In this document: positions 7,895 to 16,345 of the stretch, in pieces
Layout: the number at the start of each line of letters is the position of its first letter
How positions within the stretch are numbered: the first letter of the stretch is position 1
Assembly (NCBI RefSeq): GCF_008386505.1
Contig: NZ_VUNZ01000001.1
Location: 2,535,937 to 2,599,936, forward strand
DNA from: Chryseobacterium sediminis
Lineage (GTDB): Bacteria; Bacteroidota; Bacteroidia; Flavobacteriales; Weeksellaceae
Direction of reading: 5' to 3'
DNA length: 64,000 nt
The notes under the pieces: model-generated
What the model was told of the DNA's origin: nothing
The model's database searches: none
What the model saw: only the letters and a program-made list of their open reading frames with translations
Program-made: the position numbers and the translations under genes

Positions 7895-10189
7895 TTATTT
7901 TACAGATACTATTTCTTTAAAATCCTTTTTACTAAAAGATGAAGATTTTATAAAACTGAATAGCTCATTCGGAATCTCATCTTGACAAGGATCTGATCGT
8001 TTATTAGTGTTAGGAGGAGTTTTGACAACTTTTGCAGCAGAAAACATTACAATACCTCCATCTTTTCTAAGAGTAACAAGTTCATCATTTTGTGAGCTTA
8101 AATCAAAGTTCCCAAAACACATTACATTATCTTGAGTTTGTACTACAGGAAAGCTTTCTGATCCAATACCATCTAAAATACTCCCATTTAATTTGTATAC
8201 ATTATACTCTCCATCATAGTTTCTATGAGCAATAATTTCATCTATCCCATTTGCATCAATATCTCCTATAGCTAATCCTCTCCATTCTGAAGCAGCCCCC
8301 CAACCTGTACGCTCAGCAATCTTTGTCATTACACCATTATCATCTATATCGTAAACATGTATTCCATTATATGCCGTATTAGGAGAATTAACAAGTAATG
8401 CGATTTCATCTTTATTATCACTATCCAAATTGCCTGACGCTATTGCTGCAATTTTAGAATTTGCAGGAAAATTAAGAGCATTACTATAAAAGGGTTGTGG
8501 AGTGGTTCCATTAAATTTATATACAATTACTTCTGTATTATAGTTTCTGGCTACAATAAAATCATCTTTTCCTCCACTAATAAAGTTTCCTGCAGCTACA
8601 CCTGCCCAATCAGAATCCGCACCCCAGCCTGTAATTTTACCACTTTCAATGATATCATTATTTTCAATTTTTAAAACGTAAATACCATTATCTGCACTAT
8701 TAGCATGATTACTCAATGCGATCATTTCACTTTTACTATCCCCAAAAAAATCACCAGCGGCTATCCCTCTCCAATCATATAAATTTCCGTAAACCTTACT
8801 ATTGGGAAACTTATAAAATTTTCTCCCTTGGGGTTTCATAATACTTATCATACCATCAAAATTTCTGATTACGGCAAATTCATCTTTATTCGTTCCAAAA
8901 AAGCTTCCATTTGCAACTCCTCTCCAATCAGAACCAGTTCCCCATTCATGATTTGTGTTGGTAGGCACTATTAACTTTTCATGGGCTGCTAAAAGTGCAA
9001 TTGTAAGAGAAGAGAAATAGGATAAATTATCTATTTGTATTTTAGTATAATAATTTTCAGCCGCATATAAATCAGCTATTAACTGATATATTTCCGGACT
9101 ATATTCTGATAAAGCTAACCATCTATAAGCAATATAACTATCATACCCTGCAGTTCCATTTTTAACATCAGTCTTAACATTCCAATTTTTTTGATTGTCA
9201 CTTACAGCACCATTAACAAATAATGGAGATTGGTAAATATTTTTTGTTAAAGTTTTGGCATATGCTAGTATATCCGAGTTTGTATAAATATTGGGGATAT
9301 TATATTTATAACACTCATAAGGAAAGCTTACCGTCAAACCGGCATGGGAAATATCATCTGTTATATATATAGGATTTTTCCAATATTCCCAAGTATTTGC
9401 ACCAAGGTTTGTATCAAGAAGTGTATTTGCTTTTATAAAATTAGCAATTTGATTAAGCTGTGTAAGATAATCCGGATTATGTGTTGCTCTATACATCTGT
9501 ACCAATACTCTTCCCATTGCACTTTGCATATTAAAAGGTAAAATTGCTCCACCATATTTTATTGGCGGATTATCATTTCGCTCTTTATAATAACCTATAT
9601 TACCAGATTCAGTAAACCATTGACCTTCATGATAATGAAGCGTTTCGATTACTTTTTGTATAAGGTCATCAGCAATGGCGATAAAAGTCATATTATGATA
9701 GCGCCCTCCTGATTGATACGATGTATTTTGAATTGTACTATCATCTTTAATAATAGCTGCGAACTTAGCCATTGGATAAGTGATATTAGCACTATGTACC
9801 ACATGAGCATAAGTTTTTCCATCACCTTGCGTTATATTATAATGATCAGTTGACCATGCAGCACCAGAAACTCCTCGGTAATCATATATATTACTTACGC
9901 CTGCTTGTGGCGGTTGCAGCTGATCTCTAAGATCATCTCTCCTATCAATAACATTCCCCATACATTGTATTAAAGTATTAGCATATTTAGGATCATGTGT
10001 TTTTTCATACATCAATACTAATGCTTCCATGTGAGCAGATGCTGCCCATGAAAAATCAGTCTGATTTCCACTGTTAGAATAACCTAAATCTGTATCATAA
10101 TGCATGCTATCAAACAAATTTTTATAGTAAGATTGAGCATAAGATTTCAGTACAAATAGCAGGGTGAGGATTGTAAAGATTTTTTTCAT
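7895..10189 (-). CDS. Large secreted protein: helical N-terminal domain plus FG-GAP/VCBS-like repeats
   Basis: 764 residues, not assigned to a known enzyme. A signal peptide ends at SYA|QS (about residue 18-19). Residues 20-420 are rich in regularly spaced helices with aromatic and His/Asp residues (SWAASAHMEALVLMYEKT, AWSTDHYNITQGDG, YKERNDNPPIKYGGAILPF), which suggests an (alpha/alpha) toroid of the kind found in glycan-active enzymes. Residues 425-740 hold about five or six FG-GAP/VCBS-like beta-propeller blades (DWRGIAAGDFFGDSKSEMIAL, EWRGLAIGDIDANGIDEII). The C-terminus is short, polar and Lys/Ser-rich and has no T9SS type A sorting signature. A TATATTTG box lies about 60 bases upstream. 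Probable role: secreted or periplasmic carbohydrate-binding or -cleaving protein, inferred only. Confidence 0.8.
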   Translation of the reverse strand: MKKIFTILTLLFVLKSYAQSYYKNLFDSMHYDTDLGYSNSGNQTDFSWAASAHMEALVLMYEKTHDPKYANTLIQCMGNVIDRRDDLRDQLQPPQAGVSNIYDYRGVSGAAWSTDHYNITQGDGKTYAHVVHSANITYPMAKFAAIIKDDSTIQNTSYQSGGRYHNMTFIAIADDLIQKVIETLHYHEGQWFTESGNIGYYKERNDNPPIKYGGAILPFNMQSAMGRVLVQMYRATHNPDYLTQLNQIANFIKANTLLDTNLGANTWEYWKNPIYITDDISHAGLTVSFPYECYKYNIPNIYTNSDILAYAKTLTKNIYQSPLFVNGAVSDNQKNWNVKTDVKNGTAGYDSYIAYRWLALSEYSPEIYQLIADLYAAENYYTKIQIDNLSYFSSLTIALLAAHEKLIVPTNTNHEWGTGSDWRGVANGSFFGTNKDEFAVIRNFDGMISIMKPQGRKFYKFPNSKVYGNLYDWRGIAAGDFFGDSKSEMIALSNHANSADNGIYVLKIENNDIIESGKITGWGADSDWAGVAAGNFISGGKDDFIVARNYNTEVIVYKFNGTTPQPFYSNALNFPANSKIAAIASGNLDSDNKDEIALLVNSPNTAYNGIHVYDIDDNGVMTKIAERTGWGAASEWRGLAIGDIDANGIDEIIAHRNYDGEYNVYKLNGSILDGIGSESFPVVQTQDNVMCFGNFDLSSQNDELVTLRKDGGIVMFSAAKVVKTPPNTNKRSDPCQDEIPNELFSFIKSSSFSKKDFKEIVSVK

Positions 10190-10248
10190 GTTAAGAGTTT
10201 TGTTTTGAGATAATTTAAAAGAAAATTATTTCTATTAATTCAGTTAAT

Positions 10249-10256
10249 CAAATATA
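10249..10256 (-). promoter_or_regulatory. -7 box of the large secreted protein gene
   Basis: TATATTTG on the minus strand, 59 bases before the ATG. No clear -33 box. Confidence 0.4.
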
Positions 10257-10402
10257 AAAGATTTTATCTCTACTCTAAGAATATTTTTCAAAGAACCATT
10301 TTAATATCCTGATATGAAAAATATGAGTAAATAATTAAAAAGATTTCAAGAGAAAATACAAAAAGAATCTTCCTGTCAAGTTCAAAACAGACATAAAATA
10401 AA

Positions 10403-10430
10403 AAAGTACACTTTTAAAAAAGTGTACTTT
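10403..10430 (-). terminator. Terminator of tRNA-His
   Basis: AAAGTACACTTTT/AAAAGTGTACTTT stem on the minus strand, starting five bases after the tRNA 3' end and followed by TTTTATTTTATG. Confidence 0.85.
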
Positions 10431-10435
10431 CTTTG

Positions 10436-10510
<75 letters not shown>

Positions 10511-10545
10511 GTTTTGTGAGTGCAAATATAGGACATTTTCCTCAA

Positions 10546-11265
10546 CTACCAAACAATTCCATCAAAATTTTTCAAAGAAATTAACTTCTCAGACGTAAAG
10601 CCCTCAGCATAAGCAACTCCCGATAAACGCCCTAAATCCTGCGCACGGTAAGTTAAGCTCTCATAAAAGTCTTTTGTTGTAATCGGAGTCTCTGGTTCTT
10701 TAGAAGCTGGATCGTAAAATTGAGTTTTATAAGCCATACATGATGCAATTTTTGTATCCAGAAATTCTGAAATGTCAATAACAAACTCCGGCTTGATATC
10801 TTTCCACTGAATATAATGAAAAACATGCTTCGGTCTCCACACCTCCTGATTCTCCCCTTCTTCTACAGTCTCTATTTTTCTCAGTCCGGACAAAAAGCAC
10901 GCATCCGATACTAATTTCGCTCCTTTTGCATGATCAGGATGTCTATCATCAATTGCATTGGCTAACACGATTTCCGGGCGGTATTTGCGAATCATTTTCA
11001 CGATCCTCATTTGGTATTCTTCAGAATTTACCAGAAAGCCATCTTTCATTCCAAGATTTTCTCTTGCTGAAAGTCCTAAAATTTTAGCAGCATCCGCTGC
11101 TTCAGCCTTTCTTGTTTCATCTGTGCCTCTTGTACCGAGTTCGCCCCTTGTAAGGTCCACAACTACACATTTTTTACCCTCCGAAACCATTTTAGCAATA
11201 GTTCCGCCACATCCCAGTTCTACATCATCAGGATGCGCTCCAAAAGCAAGTATATCTGTTTTCAT
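10546..11265 (-). CDS. bshB1: Bacillithiol biosynthesis deacetylase BshB1
   Basis: Zinc-dependent LmbE-family deacetylase, 239 residues, that removes the acetyl group from GlcNAc-malate to give GlcN-malate, the second step of bacillithiol synthesis. Metal-binding motifs are AHPDD (His11, Asp13, Asp14) near the N-terminus and the downstream HPDHAKG. Other family features are TRGELGTRGT and AYKTQF. The start is placed at ATG 11265. A longer frame back to 11301 would run through the promoter, and its extra 12 residues are not LmbE-like. The mRNA is predicted to be almost leaderless. bshA and bshC are not in this window. Confidence 0.94.
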   Translation of the reverse strand: MKTDILAFGAHPDDVELGCGGTIAKMVSEGKKCVVVDLTRGELGTRGTDETRKAEAADAAKILGLSARENLGMKDGFLVNSEEYQMRIVKMIRKYRPEIVLANAIDDRHPDHAKGAKLVSDACFLSGLRKIETVEEGENQEVWRPKHVFHYIQWKDIKPEFVIDISEFLDTKIASCMAYKTQFYDPASKEPETPITTKDFYESLTYRAQDLGRLSGVAYAEGFTSEKLISLKNFDGIVW

Positions 11266-11270
11266 ATAAT

Positions 11271-11302
11271 CAAAGATAAGTTTAAAATAAAAACTTCCCA
11301 AA
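11271..11302 (-). promoter_or_regulatory. Promoter of bshB1 (TTTG-N20-TATCTTTG)
   Basis: TTTG at 11299-11302 and TATCTTTG at 11271-11278 on the minus strand, 20 bases apart. The ATG at 11265 is five bases past the -7 box. The -33 box lies inside the terminator hairpin of the upstream TPR gene. Confidence 0.7.
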
Positions 11303-11322
11303 CATTACGAATGGGAAGTTTT
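11290..11322 (-). terminator. Terminator of the TPR gene, overlapping the bshB1 promoter
   Basis: Stem AAAACTTCCCA/TGGGAAGTTTT with an 11-base loop, followed on the minus strand by TATTTT. Its descending arm and loop contain the bshB1 -33 TTTG. Confidence 0.75.
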
Positions 11323-11346
11323 AATATCTGTAATTTACATTTTAAA

Positions 11347-12999
11347 TTACTTATTAATCTCTGCATTTAATTTTACAGCATCCTGATAAGTAGGATCTAA
11401 CTGTAAAGACTTAGCTACATAATCTTTAGCTTTTGCAGGATCAGAATCTTTATTCATGTAAGCTACTGCAAAGTAAGCGTAAGCAAGAGTCTGCTTGTTT
11501 GCTTCCTGGTCAGCAGGTTTTACAGTACTGATGAATTTTTCATAAGCCATTTTTGCTGCATCATTGTTTCCTGCCTGCTGATAAGAATATCCCTGGCTGT
11601 AATAAGCAGGTGCCCAATCAGGAAGTAATGCTGACATTTTTTGCCATGTAAGGATTGCTCCATTCCAGTTTTTAATATCCTGGTAAGCCGTTGCTAATTT
11701 AAATAATGAATCAGAATCCTGACTGTTGGCGGCAACTTTCTGTTTCAATGCTTCAATTTCAGGATTAGTAGGTCCTTTGTCAACTTCTGACTGAGAAACA
11801 CCTCCGCCTCCAGCGATGTTAGCTAATTCAAGATCCCACTTCATTGTTTCATCTTTTGCAGCTTTTGCGATAGCAACTTTCTGCTGAGATTCAGCCATTA
11901 AAGCTGATTTTTTAGCAGCATCTTTTTCATCTTTTGCTAAACCTGCAGCAATAAGTCCTTGTAAACCTTGGTCAGCAGGCTGTATTCTTGTTTTCTCAGC
12001 CTGAGAAACGAAAGTATCCATGTTTTGCTTAGCATCAGCATAGTTTTTATCTGCATATGCATTGTAAGCTCTTAATTTGAATTTAATAGGATCTTCAATT
12101 TTATCAAAAATCTTATCTAATACCGTTTTAGAGTTTACATAATCTTCGTTTGTGAAGTATAATTTTGCAATTTCTAATTGAGTATATGGATCTTCATCAG
12201 CATATTTTGTATAGTTGATAAGGTCTTGTGTAGCTTTCGCATTCTGTTGATATCTGATATCATAACCAGCTAATGCTTTATATGCAGGAGCATAAGTAGG
12301 ATCTACAGCAATTGCTTTATCAATACTTTCTTTTGCATTTTTCCAAACCTGTGCAGCCATCCATAAAGTGGCCATTCTTGTATAAACGGACGCTTTATTT
12401 TTAGCTGTAGGCAATGCTTTATCATAAGCAGACATAGCCTCTCCCGGCATTCTTTTTAGTCTGTAAGCATCTCCCAGTGTATAATAATAATGTGCAGGAA
12501 CACCTTTTTTCTCAGCTTTCTCAATTGCTTTAGTCAAAAACTGAATCGCAAGATCAGGTGAACTGTTCTTTTCAAATAAAGTTAAAGCTTCTGCAGCTCT
12601 GAACAGAACTTCAGCATCTTTTTCTCTTGAATCAGTCACTACTTTCTGAATTTCAGCTACAGCACTTTTATCACCTTTACCTAATTTAACAGCAGCTAAA
12701 CCGATTTTATTAAGATAGCTTTTTGAATCAGCAGCTAATCCTTTATTGAAGCTTTCAGTTGCTTTAGCATAATCTGGTTCTCCCTGTCTTAAGAAAGTAT
12801 TTCCCAAATAGAAGTAGTTTTCAGCGGTAGGCTCTTTAGCGATCATTTCAGTGAAATTCGTTTTTGCCTGAGCAAATTTATCACTGTCTATACTGTTGAT
12901 ACCATCCTGCAGTGTTTGTGCAGAGGCAAAACCGGTAAAAAATACCACGGCTGCTCCAAAAGCAATCTTCTTTACATTCATATTCATTATATCTTTCAT
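11347..12999 (-). CDS. Secreted tetratricopeptide-repeat protein
   Basis: 550 residues. A signal peptide ends at ASA|QT (about residue 27) and is followed by many TPR-like helical pairs along the whole chain (for example AENYFYLGNTFLRQGEPDYAK, HYYYTLGDAYRLKRMPGEA, APAYYSQGYSYQQAGNNDAA). A Gly-rich break (GGGGVSQ) lies near residue 398. It is likely a periplasmic scaffold. It lies downstream of the Ton cluster and the PstS-like gene, an order seen in other flavobacteria, but it has its own TAAATTTG box at 13046-13053 and its own terminator. Possible in-frame starts at MKDI, MNMN and MNVK cannot be separated; the longest is given. Confidence 0.85.
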   Translation of the reverse strand: MKDIMNMNVKKIAFGAAVVFFTGFASAQTLQDGINSIDSDKFAQAKTNFTEMIAKEPTAENYFYLGNTFLRQGEPDYAKATESFNKGLAADSKSYLNKIGLAAVKLGKGDKSAVAEIQKVVTDSREKDAEVLFRAAEALTLFEKNSSPDLAIQFLTKAIEKAEKKGVPAHYYYTLGDAYRLKRMPGEAMSAYDKALPTAKNKASVYTRMATLWMAAQVWKNAKESIDKAIAVDPTYAPAYKALAGYDIRYQQNAKATQDLINYTKYADEDPYTQLEIAKLYFTNEDYVNSKTVLDKIFDKIEDPIKFKLRAYNAYADKNYADAKQNMDTFVSQAEKTRIQPADQGLQGLIAAGLAKDEKDAAKKSALMAESQQKVAIAKAAKDETMKWDLELANIAGGGGVSQSEVDKGPTNPEIEALKQKVAANSQDSDSLFKLATAYQDIKNWNGAILTWQKMSALLPDWAPAYYSQGYSYQQAGNNDAAKMAYEKFISTVKPADQEANKQTLAYAYFAVAYMNKDSDPAKAKDYVAKSLQLDPTYQDAVKLNAEINK

Positions 13000-13045
13000 T
13001 TTATATTTTCTAATAATTGAGTTATATTCTACACAATTTTCAGAC

Positions 13046-13053
13046 CAAATTTA
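13046..13053 (-). promoter_or_regulatory. -7 box of the TPR gene
   Basis: TAAATTTG on the minus strand, 46 bases before the annotated start, suggesting transcription independent of the upstream PstS-like gene. Confidence 0.45.
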
Positions 13054-13090
13054 TATTTTTAACAAGGTTAAATTGTGAATTTAATATTTT

Positions 13091-13963
13091 TTAACGCATC
13101 TGAACTTCTCTCTTATAGATGTTATAAGGTTGCAGACCTTCTTTCTGAACAATTTTTTGACCTAAATGAGTACATGAAAATCTAATAAATCCATTGGCAA
13201 TATTAAAATTACCTTCGTTTATTAAGAAATAAAGAACTCTTGTAAATGGATACTCCATTGTACGAAGCCCTTCAAAATCTGCATTGTAAAGTTTCCCTTT
13301 TTCTACAACAGGAAGAATTTTAACCATACTTCTTAGTTTTTCAGAATTCTTATCATAAGGACGGCTAAAAGTATTAAGCCCTACAACCCCTATTTTATTG
13401 GGATATTTTCCTAATTCCTCTATGATCTTCTGATTTCCCGGAATAATGGAAAATTGAAGGTCTTTTGGCTGTTTTTTTAATTTTTCAGCGACAAAATTCA
13501 GATTACTTGAGTTAGTTCCATCGAAGATAAATTCTTTTTTATCAGACATCAATCCGCTATTGATTTCCTCCATTGAAATACTTTCTTTTGGAGAATCTTT
13601 AGGAACTACAAAGACTACCGCATCGGCAGCAAATTTAGCAGGAAGAAACTTTAAGTCTGTTCTTTCTTCGTATGTTTTTATTTCTTCAGGAGTAAGATTT
13701 CTGGACATTACCACTACTTTAGCACTTCCTTTCAAAAGATCCAGAAGTCCTAAATCTTCTTTTTTGGTTTCTACTTTTATGTGGGTTTCAGGGTAGTTGA
13801 TCATATAGCCCTCAGCCAATGCTTCTGTGACACTTTGAAAGGACTCGTCAGTAAAAATTGTAAGATCACCTTTGTGATAAGAAGGAGCATTTTTCTCCTT
13901 TTTGCAGCCTGCTAGCATTATGCTTAAAACAAAAATTACTGCAAGCTTAAAACTATTCTTCAT
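13091..13963 (-). CDS. PstS-like substrate-binding lipoprotein
   Basis: Periplasmic-binding-protein-like lipoprotein, 290 residues. The signal peptide ends in lipobox LAGC, then KKEKN. The body shows PstS/phosphate-binding features: GDLTIFTDESFQSVTEALAEGY, VVVMSRNLTPEE and the C-terminal half (YPFTRVLYFLINEG, then FIRFSCTHLGQKIVQKEGL), which is typical of PstS-type proteins. No ABC permease or ATPase gene is nearby. It sits after the exbB-exbD-exbD-tonB cluster, which suggests a role linked to TonB-dependent uptake rather than an ABC importer. ATG 13963 is chosen; it overlaps the last 11 bases of the small membrane-protein gene, so translation is probably coupled. The ligand is unproven. Confidence 0.85.
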   Translation of the reverse strand: MKNSFKLAVIFVLSIMLAGCKKEKNAPSYHKGDLTIFTDESFQSVTEALAEGYMINYPETHIKVETKKEDLGLLDLLKGSAKVVVMSRNLTPEEIKTYEERTDLKFLPAKFAADAVVFVVPKDSPKESISMEEINSGLMSDKKEFIFDGTNSSNLNFVAEKLKKQPKDLQFSIIPGNQKIIEELGKYPNKIGVVGLNTFSRPYDKNSEKLRSMVKILPVVEKGKLYNADFEGLRTMEYPFTRVLYFLINEGNFNIANGFIRFSCTHLGQKIVQKEGLQPYNIYKREVQMR

Positions 13964-14150
13964 TTCTCGATTTTTTAATTCTTGAGATCGCCCTGTAAAT
14001 TCTGAAAATACCATAGATAACCAGTACTACACCTAATGCATAGGCAACAGCTGGTTCTAAAATAGTAAAAAAGAATTTGTAGACAATCACTACAATTCCT
14101 AAAACGATATAAAACAATCCCGTAACCAGGGATAACCAATTGAACATCAT
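13953..14150 (-). CDS. Small two-helix membrane protein of the Ton cluster
   Basis: 65 residues with two hydrophobic segments (about 5-25 and 33-50) and a short basic tail (RAISRIKKSRNEE). I do not recognise a named family. It lies between tonB and the PstS-like gene and overlaps the latter by 11 bases, so it is very likely co-translated with it. A start at the second Met (14147) is equally possible. A frame that overlaps it in another phase (13975-14187) is judged spurious. A TATTTTTG string four bases upstream could be a promoter, but it lies in a T-rich terminator tail. Confidence 0.75.
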   Translation of the reverse strand: MMFNWLSLVTGLFYIVLGIVVIVYKFFFTILEPAVAYALGVVLVIYGIFRIYRAISRIKKSRNEE

Positions 14151-14173
14151 GTAACAAAAATACCAAAAAAAAT

Positions 14174-14201
14174 AAAAAGAGAAGCATATGCTTCTCTTTT
14201 T
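14174..14201 (-). terminator. Terminator after tonB
   Basis: Perfect palindrome centred between 14187 and 14188 (AAAAAGAGAAGCAT and its complement), between the tonB stop and the small membrane-protein gene. It would end or attenuate the exbB-tonB transcript. Confidence 0.75.
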
Positions 14202-14225
14202 ATTTATATATTGAATAAATAAGTC

Positions 14226-15065
14226 TTATTCAAAGTTCATAGTAAATGGTACACTATAGTAAGATCTAACGCTCTCCCCGTTTCTCTTCGCAGGAGTCCA
14301 TTTTTTAAGTTTCTTAACTACACGTACAGCTTCACTGTTAAAGTCGCCATTTGGAGATTTCTCTTCAATAGTAACTGCAGAAACAGTTCCATCTTTTTCT
14401 ACAACGAACTTAAGCTTAGCTTTAAGCGTTCCTTCACCTCCTTCCATCAAAGAAGTATCGAAGTTATCTCCCAAGAACTTTCTTAATGCTCCCATACCTC
14501 CAGGATATTCTGCAGACTGGTCAACATCTTTATAGATCTCGTTAGGGTTGTTCGCTTTTACTTCTACAGTACTAGCTTTAGTACCTGTAGATGGTGGTGG
14601 CGGTGGTGGTGTATAAGCCGGTGCTTTTACCCCCTCCTGATTCTGTAAACCAGTTGTAGTTTCCAACTGCTTAGAGATCGGTGGTGGTGGAGTTTCAATT
14701 TTCGGAGCTTTTACAGGCTCAGGAACTACGTTCTGAATCACCTCAATTTTCTCTTCTTCTTTTGGAGGAGGAGGTGGTGGTGGTTCTTCTTCCTTAGGCT
14801 GCTCGATAATCGGATCTTCTTCGATAATATCTACTAGATCTGCCTTTACTTCTTGCTTAGGTGGAGCTGTAAGATTTTTAATCGTAAGATAGATGAACGG
14901 AGACAAAGCGGCCAAAAGGAATAATGCTGTTCCGATGATAAAAGACTTTGTTAAAAGTCTCGGATACTGATGTCTAAGATCATAGGCACCATATTCCTTG
15001 TTTCTATTTTCAAATACGATCTCATCTAAAGTAAGATTCTGACCGTATACATTTTCATCTGCCAT
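14226..15065 (-). CDS. tonB: TonB energy transducer
   Basis: Inner-membrane anchored protein that passes proton-motive force from ExbB/ExbD to outer-membrane TonB-dependent receptors. It has 279 residues. The N-terminus has the Bacteroidota signature LTLDEIVFENRNKEYGAYDLR, then one transmembrane helix (about 39-61), a Pro-rich periplasmic linker with repeated Pro/Glu/Lys runs (about 80-165), and a C-terminal TonB domain (YPGGMGALRKFL, ending KWTPAKRNGESVRSYYSVPFTMNFE). It is the last gene of the exbB-exbD-exbD-tonB operon, 29 bases after exbD, and is followed by a terminator. Confidence 0.95.
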   Translation of the reverse strand: MADENVYGQNLTLDEIVFENRNKEYGAYDLRHQYPRLLTKSFIIGTALFLLAALSPFIYLTIKNLTAPPKQEVKADLVDIIEEDPIIEQPKEEEPPPPPPPKEEEKIEVIQNVVPEPVKAPKIETPPPPISKQLETTTGLQNQEGVKAPAYTPPPPPPSTGTKASTVEVKANNPNEIYKDVDQSAEYPGGMGALRKFLGDNFDTSLMEGGEGTLKAKLKFVVEKDGTVSAVTIEEKSPNGDFNSEAVRVVKKLKKWTPAKRNGESVRSYYSVPFTMNFE

Positions 15066-15094
15066 AGATTAGATATAACAATTTTATGGTTAAA

Positions 15095-15664
15095 TTACTT
15101 TGTAGCAGCAGCCGGTGCAGCAGCACCTCCTACTTTTTTCTCATAAATAGCTTTTTCCCAAGGCTTGATATCAGTAACACCGTACTGCTCACTTTTGGTA
15201 ATTGCCATTTCGTCAAGAATATCAACAAAGTTCTTATATATAGCATCGTCGGTTGGCTTAATGATCACGGTAAATTTCGTTTGATCTGCAGCTCTAGATT
15301 TTGCCTGCTGAATTACTTTTCTAATTCCTTCTCTATCAAGAGTAGTTTCCATAAGAGTCTGGTCATTCAAGGAAGTTGCATCCTGCTGGTGCCAAAATAC
15401 TCTGTTGTCTTTTCCTAATAAAATAGAAATTGAGTTAGAAAGTTTAATTTCTGTTGGAGGTGGTTTTTGTTTTTCATCTTTCGGTTTAGCCGGAAGACCC
15501 AAATCCATAACATTCGGTTTACTGAATGTAGTTGTGAACATAAAGAAGGTAATCAATAGAAAACCCAAGTCCACCATCGGAGTCATATCGACTCTGGTAC
15601 TCTGCTTCTTGGAACGGACCTTGCCGCCCTTGCCGCCTTTTTCTTGTACTTGTACTTCTGCCAT
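15095..15664 (-). CDS. exbD: ExbD-type biopolymer transport protein (second copy of the cluster)
   Basis: 189 residues. A Lys/Gly-rich cytoplasmic N-terminus precedes a single transmembrane helix with the proton-pathway Asp (VDMTPMVDLGFLLITFFMF, about 25-43). The periplasmic domain ends with YGVTDIKPWEKAIYEKK and an Ala-rich tail. It works with ExbB to energise TonB. It is very similar in its helix and following residues (KPNVMDLGLPAK) to the orphan exbD at 36654-37178, and less similar to the neighbouring exbD at 15676. It starts 11 bases after that gene's stop. Confidence 0.94.
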   Translation of the reverse strand: MAEVQVQEKGGKGGKVRSKKQSTRVDMTPMVDLGFLLITFFMFTTTFSKPNVMDLGLPAKPKDEKQKPPPTEIKLSNSISILLGKDNRVFWHQQDATSLNDQTLMETTLDREGIRKVIQQAKSRAADQTKFTVIIKPTDDAIYKNFVDILDEMAITKSEQYGVTDIKPWEKAIYEKKVGGAAAPAAATK

Positions 15665-15675
15665 TTCTATCGATA

Positions 15676-16284
15676 TTATTCGTTAGGTTTACCTTCTTGT
15701 GATGTAATCAACCAAAATTTAAGAAAATCAATATCTCTTAAACCCTCAAATAGACTTTTAACTTTAGGATATTGAGTAGTAACGTCACCTTTAATAGCTA
15801 ACTTGTAGTCAGGGTTAACGCTCAAACTTTCTTTTACCCAATCAATTAATTGTTTATTTGTACTGTCCATAGGAATACCTGTAGGACTCTTATAATTTTT
15901 CTGCTCATCTGCAGGCATATCCAAGTAACCTTTAAGCTGGTTCATTGGAACTCCAATTGCCTGAATTTTCTGGAAAGCTGCTTTTTGGTTGTTATCAAAA
16001 GTAATCCCATACTTTTGTCCCATTTTATCCAAAAGGGCAAGTCTTTCTGATGCATTTTCTACTGGCTGGAAATAGAATTTTCCGTCCGGAGTAGCGTTGA
16101 TAGTCATTAAACTAGCATCAGGAAGTAATTTTTCCGAAATTGAAGATGGCGGTTTGATCTGCTCCACGTCAGGTTTTTTAAACTGAGTGGTCAATATAAA
16201 GAACGTAAGGAGTAGGAACGCAACGTCACACATTGCCGTCATGTCCGTAATAACTCCATGTCTTTTTGGTTTGACTCTCGCCAT
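15676..16284 (-). CDS. exbD: ExbD-type biopolymer transport protein (first copy of the cluster)
   Basis: 202 residues. The N-terminal helix carries the conserved Asp in VITDMTAMCDVAFLLLTFFI (about 11-30). The following KKPDVEQIKPPSSIS is the usual start of the periplasmic domain. The domain is longer than in the second copy and has an insertion of about 40 residues around YGITFDNNQKAAFQKI. Two different ExbD proteins after one ExbB is the standard Bacteroidota arrangement. It lies 61 bases after exbB. Confidence 0.94.
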   Translation of the reverse strand: MARVKPKRHGVITDMTAMCDVAFLLLTFFILTTQFKKPDVEQIKPPSSISEKLLPDASLMTINATPDGKFYFQPVENASERLALLDKMGQKYGITFDNNQKAAFQKIQAIGVPMNQLKGYLDMPADEQKNYKSPTGIPMDSTNKQLIDWVKESLSVNPDYKLAIKGDVTTQYPKVKSLFEGLRDIDFLKFWLITSQEGKPNE

Positions 16285-16345
16285 TATTATAAAATATTTT
16301 TAATTAAACTTCTTTTAATTGCTAATGCAAATACCTTGCTAATTC

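Noticed and set aside
13975..14187. 70-codon frame next to the small membrane-protein gene
   Set aside because: Different phase over the same DNA, runs into the terminator palindrome, and lacks the coupling overlap that supports 13953-14150.
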